Assembly (NCBI RefSeq): GCF_000211815.1
Contig: NZ_GL890942.1
Location: 64,130 to 128,129 of the forward strand
Direction of reading: 5' to 3'
Source of the DNA: Moorena producens 3L
GTDB lineage: Bacteria > Cyanobacteriota > Cyanobacteriia > Cyanobacteriales > Coleofasciculaceae
Length of the DNA: 64,000 nt
A program made the translations under genes and the position numbers. The notes under the pieces are model-generated. The model was not told the DNA's origin and did no database searches. It saw nothing but the letters and a program-made list of their open reading frames with translations. Shown in pieces: positions 62,508-64,000 of this stretch. Position 1 is the stretch's first letter. Each line of letters starts with the position of its first letter.

Positions 62508-62762
62508 ATGTCTGACAACTTCCGCCCTAACCCAGAAAACAATCCTGAGGAAATTACTCCTAGTAATACTCCTCAGGAACCTTCCCAAAAAAAATACCCG
62601 ATTAAGCACATTTTGAAAGGCTCCCGCCGGGCAATAAACAACACCATCCATACCCTTTATGCACGGGGTTACGCCCAAGTTGACGAATGGAGCCCCCTTC
62701 AGCCGACTGACATTCCTGGCGAATTCATCACGGTAATGACGAAGTACTTAATGCTGGGTTAA
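62508..62762 (+). CDS. 84-aa conserved hypothetical protein, copy B
   Basis: Nearly identical to the protein at 38611-38865 (three substitutions). It begins MSDNFRPNPENNPEEITPSN and ends KYLMLG. Promoter, palindrome and terminator are conserved too. Conservation of the reading frame in both copies, while the surrounding repeats differ, suggests it is a real gene. Function unknown. Confidence 0.8.
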   Translation: MSDNFRPNPENNPEEITPSNTPQEPSQKKYPIKHILKGSRRAINNTIHTLYARGYAQVDEWSPLQPTDIPGEFITVMTKYLMLG

Positions 62763-62997
62763 GGGCTTAAATTTCAGGGGGCTTTGCCCCCTGGTCAAAG
62801 CATCAGGTCTGATGTCAGCGGTCAGTAGTCAGCGGTCAGTGGTCAGCGTTTGGCCTTTGGCTTATAGCTAATAGCTGAAAACTGTTCGTGTAGCGCATAA
62901 ACTGATAGCTGATAGCTGATAGCTTAGGTGAAATTTGGTCAATCAGATTGGATCACATCTGGATGGGTTTACAAAGTTGAGACATAAGTAAAAATTG

Positions 62998-63034
62998 CTA
63001 GCCGTGGAATTTATTTCTGCGGCTAGTTTTTTTG
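62998..63034 (+). terminator. Rho-independent terminator, cassette copy B
   Basis: ctagccgtgg...tctgcggctag followed by ttttttt, about 235 bases past the 84-aa gene. It is conserved at 38367-38404. Confidence 0.8.
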
Positions 63035-63295
63035 GGGTTATCAGGTTGAAAGTTATCAGGTTGAAGGTTAGTAAGTTGAAGGTTATGATGTTGAAGGTTA
63101 TGATGTTGAAGGTTATGATATTGAAGGTTATCAGGTTGGGGGTTATTAAGTTGAAAGTTATTAGGTTGTTTGCCTTTGGCTTTCGGTGTAGGGTAGCTTA
63201 AAGGTTATGATGTTGAAAGTTAAAGGTTATGATGTTGAAAGTTGGAGGTTATGATGTTGTTCGCGTAGCGTGGCCTATTGGCCAAGGTTATTAAC
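63035..63295. repeat. ggttatgatgttgaa array with palindromic repeats
   Basis: About twelve 15-bp units such as ggttatgatgttgaa and ggttatcaggttgaa, interrupted by tgcctttggctttcggtgta and ended by gcgtagcgtggcctattggc. Confidence 0.88.
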
Positions 63296-63389
63296 AGGCT
63301 CAGCTCATCAACACAAGACCTCGCAGCATTACTATTGTCTTGATCCAGTCACTGAGATCATCTTCGGATAATTACCTTTAATAAAAATC

Positions 63390-63482
63390 TGCCCCATCTC
63401 CCCATCTCCCCATCTCCCCATCTCCCCATCTCCCCATCTCCCCACACTCTCCCTGTTCCCTGTTCCCTGTTCCCTCTTCCCT
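63390..63482. repeat. ccccatct and ccctgtt arrays
   Basis: Six 9-bp ccccatctc units followed by ccctgtt heptamers. They end about ten bases before the stop codon of the cyclase gene. Confidence 0.88.
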
Positions 63483-63493
63483 ATAACACCACT

Positions 63494-64000
63494 TCAAGTA
63501 ATCACAATATCCAATTCCGACACCCCAAACAAGCGGGCTTTAGCACAGCGTTCAATATAAAGTTCAACCACCCGGTCTTGGTGATTAATCTGTAAAAGTT
63601 CCTCAAAAATCTGTTGCGCCTGAGCAAAGTCTTCTTCTACATAATAGGCAACCGCTTCCTCAAACCGAGGAGTCGTGCCGGACTTGAAAGCAATCAAATT
63701 CTCAGGATTAGCATCATACACTTCAAAGATTTCCACCGGTTGACTTTTACCCTTAACCTTAACTCGCCCTAGACACCGATAATGATAACTGTCTCGATTA
63801 TCCAGATAATTCAAGGTTGGTTTACTAATCAAAATCTCTGTTCCATAAATCTTGGTTAAACTTTCCAAACGGGAGGCCAAATTTACAGTATCAGCAATCA
63901 CGGTTGTATCCATCCGTTGAGATTCCCCCACTGTACCTAAAATTAAACTCCCCTTGTGCAAACCAATACCAATCGCAATGGTTTCATAACCACTATTGTG
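63494..64000 (-). CDS. Adenylate/guanylate cyclase catalytic domain protein, partial
   Basis: The gene runs off the window; 169 C-terminal codons are present. IAIGIGLHKGSLILGTVGE is the class III cyclase motif (GIGIHxG), followed by VIADTVNLASRLESLTKIYGTEILIS and YRCLGRVKVKGKSQPVEIFEVYDA, the typical end of the domain. The last 55 residues form a short helical tail (FEEAVAYYVEEDFAQAQQIFEELLQIN), TPR-like. Substrate specificity cannot be judged because those residues lie outside the window. Confidence 0.9.
   Translation of the reverse strand, partial: HNSGYETIAIGIGLHKGSLILGTVGESQRMDTTVIADTVNLASRLESLTKIYGTEILISKPTLNYLDNRDSYHYRCLGRVKVKGKSQPVEIFEVYDANPENLIAFKSGTTPRFEEAVAYYVEEDFAQAQQIFEELLQINHQDRVVELYIERCAKARLFGVSELDIVIT

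Larger units (their letters stand above)
62080..63335. repeat. Duplicated cassette, copy B (inverted relative to 38185-39120)
   Basis: The same order as copy A: atgcatcaaacccaatctgg and taacacaggaaaatataggg, then a heptamer array (62127-62190), promoter and operator, the 84-aa gene, hairpin gggggctttgccccc, tcaggtctgatgtcagcggt, tttacaaagttgagacataa, terminator, palindromic repeats and ttaacaggctcagct...caacacaagacctc. About 240 bp at 62195-62440 have no counterpart in copy A. Confidence 0.85.

Overview
The window reads as the chromosome of a large filamentous, probably marine, cyanobacterium. The evidence is frequent GCGATCGC (HIP1) octamers, cyanobacterial families (DUF1822, DUF3318, PATAN-type regulators, a TamB-like giant, a Pix/Hmp-type taxis locus, a Ggt-like ABC transporter), a low gene density, and a very heavy load of short tandem arrays and small palindromic repeats. 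This repeat style recalls Moorena (Moorea), which is an inference.

Layout. 1-240 is artificial-looking low-complexity sequence. 389-4360 holds a repeat-broken Rpn/DUF4351 gene and a DUF1822/sigma-like gene pair. 4361-15760 is a taxis locus: CheY, a PatA/PixG-like regulator (opposite strand), CheW, an MCP with three GAF domains, a giant CheA-REC hybrid and a second CheW-like protein. 15760-23100 is decayed: Uma2 and IS1 pseudogenes, a MITE-like element, a GMC oxidoreductase and a WcaI-like glycosyltransferase. 23654-28009 carries a lipoprotein, an unknown protein, an RsbW-like anti-sigma kinase, a STAS-sugar transferase fusion and queE. 30400-37170 is one TamB-like gene. 38185-41905 has copy A of a duplicated cassette (an 84-aa gene divergent from a MITE-broken hydrolase-TPR gene) and a DUF433/PIN-like toxin-antitoxin pair. 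42202-53549 has ProX, ProB, a metallo-beta-lactamase-fold hydrolase, a membrane coiled-coil protein and a Ggt-like sugar/compatible-solute transporter split by a four-helix-bundle gene. 53941-59040 is a peroxidase cluster (duplicated-domain protein, DyP peroxidase, membrane HExxH protein, catalase-like protein). 59623-60726 encodes a seven-repeat beta-propeller. 61688-63335 is copy B of the cassette, here next to a truncated metallophosphoesterase. The window ends inside a class III cyclase gene.

How the genes fit together. The taxis locus probably steers type IV pilus gliding, possibly by light, since two GAF domains keep a bilin-type cysteine. The anti-sigma kinase, STAS-sugar transferase and WcaI-like enzyme suggest partner-switching control of exopolysaccharide, which gliding cyanobacteria secrete. 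ProX, the Ggt-like transporter and ProB point to osmolyte handling. The DyP/catalase cluster has a good promoter followed by a Fur/Zur-like palindrome.

The most unusual points are: (i) an approximately 1-kb cassette present twice in inverted orientation, with the same 84-aa gene and promoter/operator but different divergent effector genes; (ii) genome-typical repeats that have entered coding sequence in units divisible by three, most dramatically in CheA; and (iii) one palindromic repeat that gives two unrelated proteins the same C-terminal tail.
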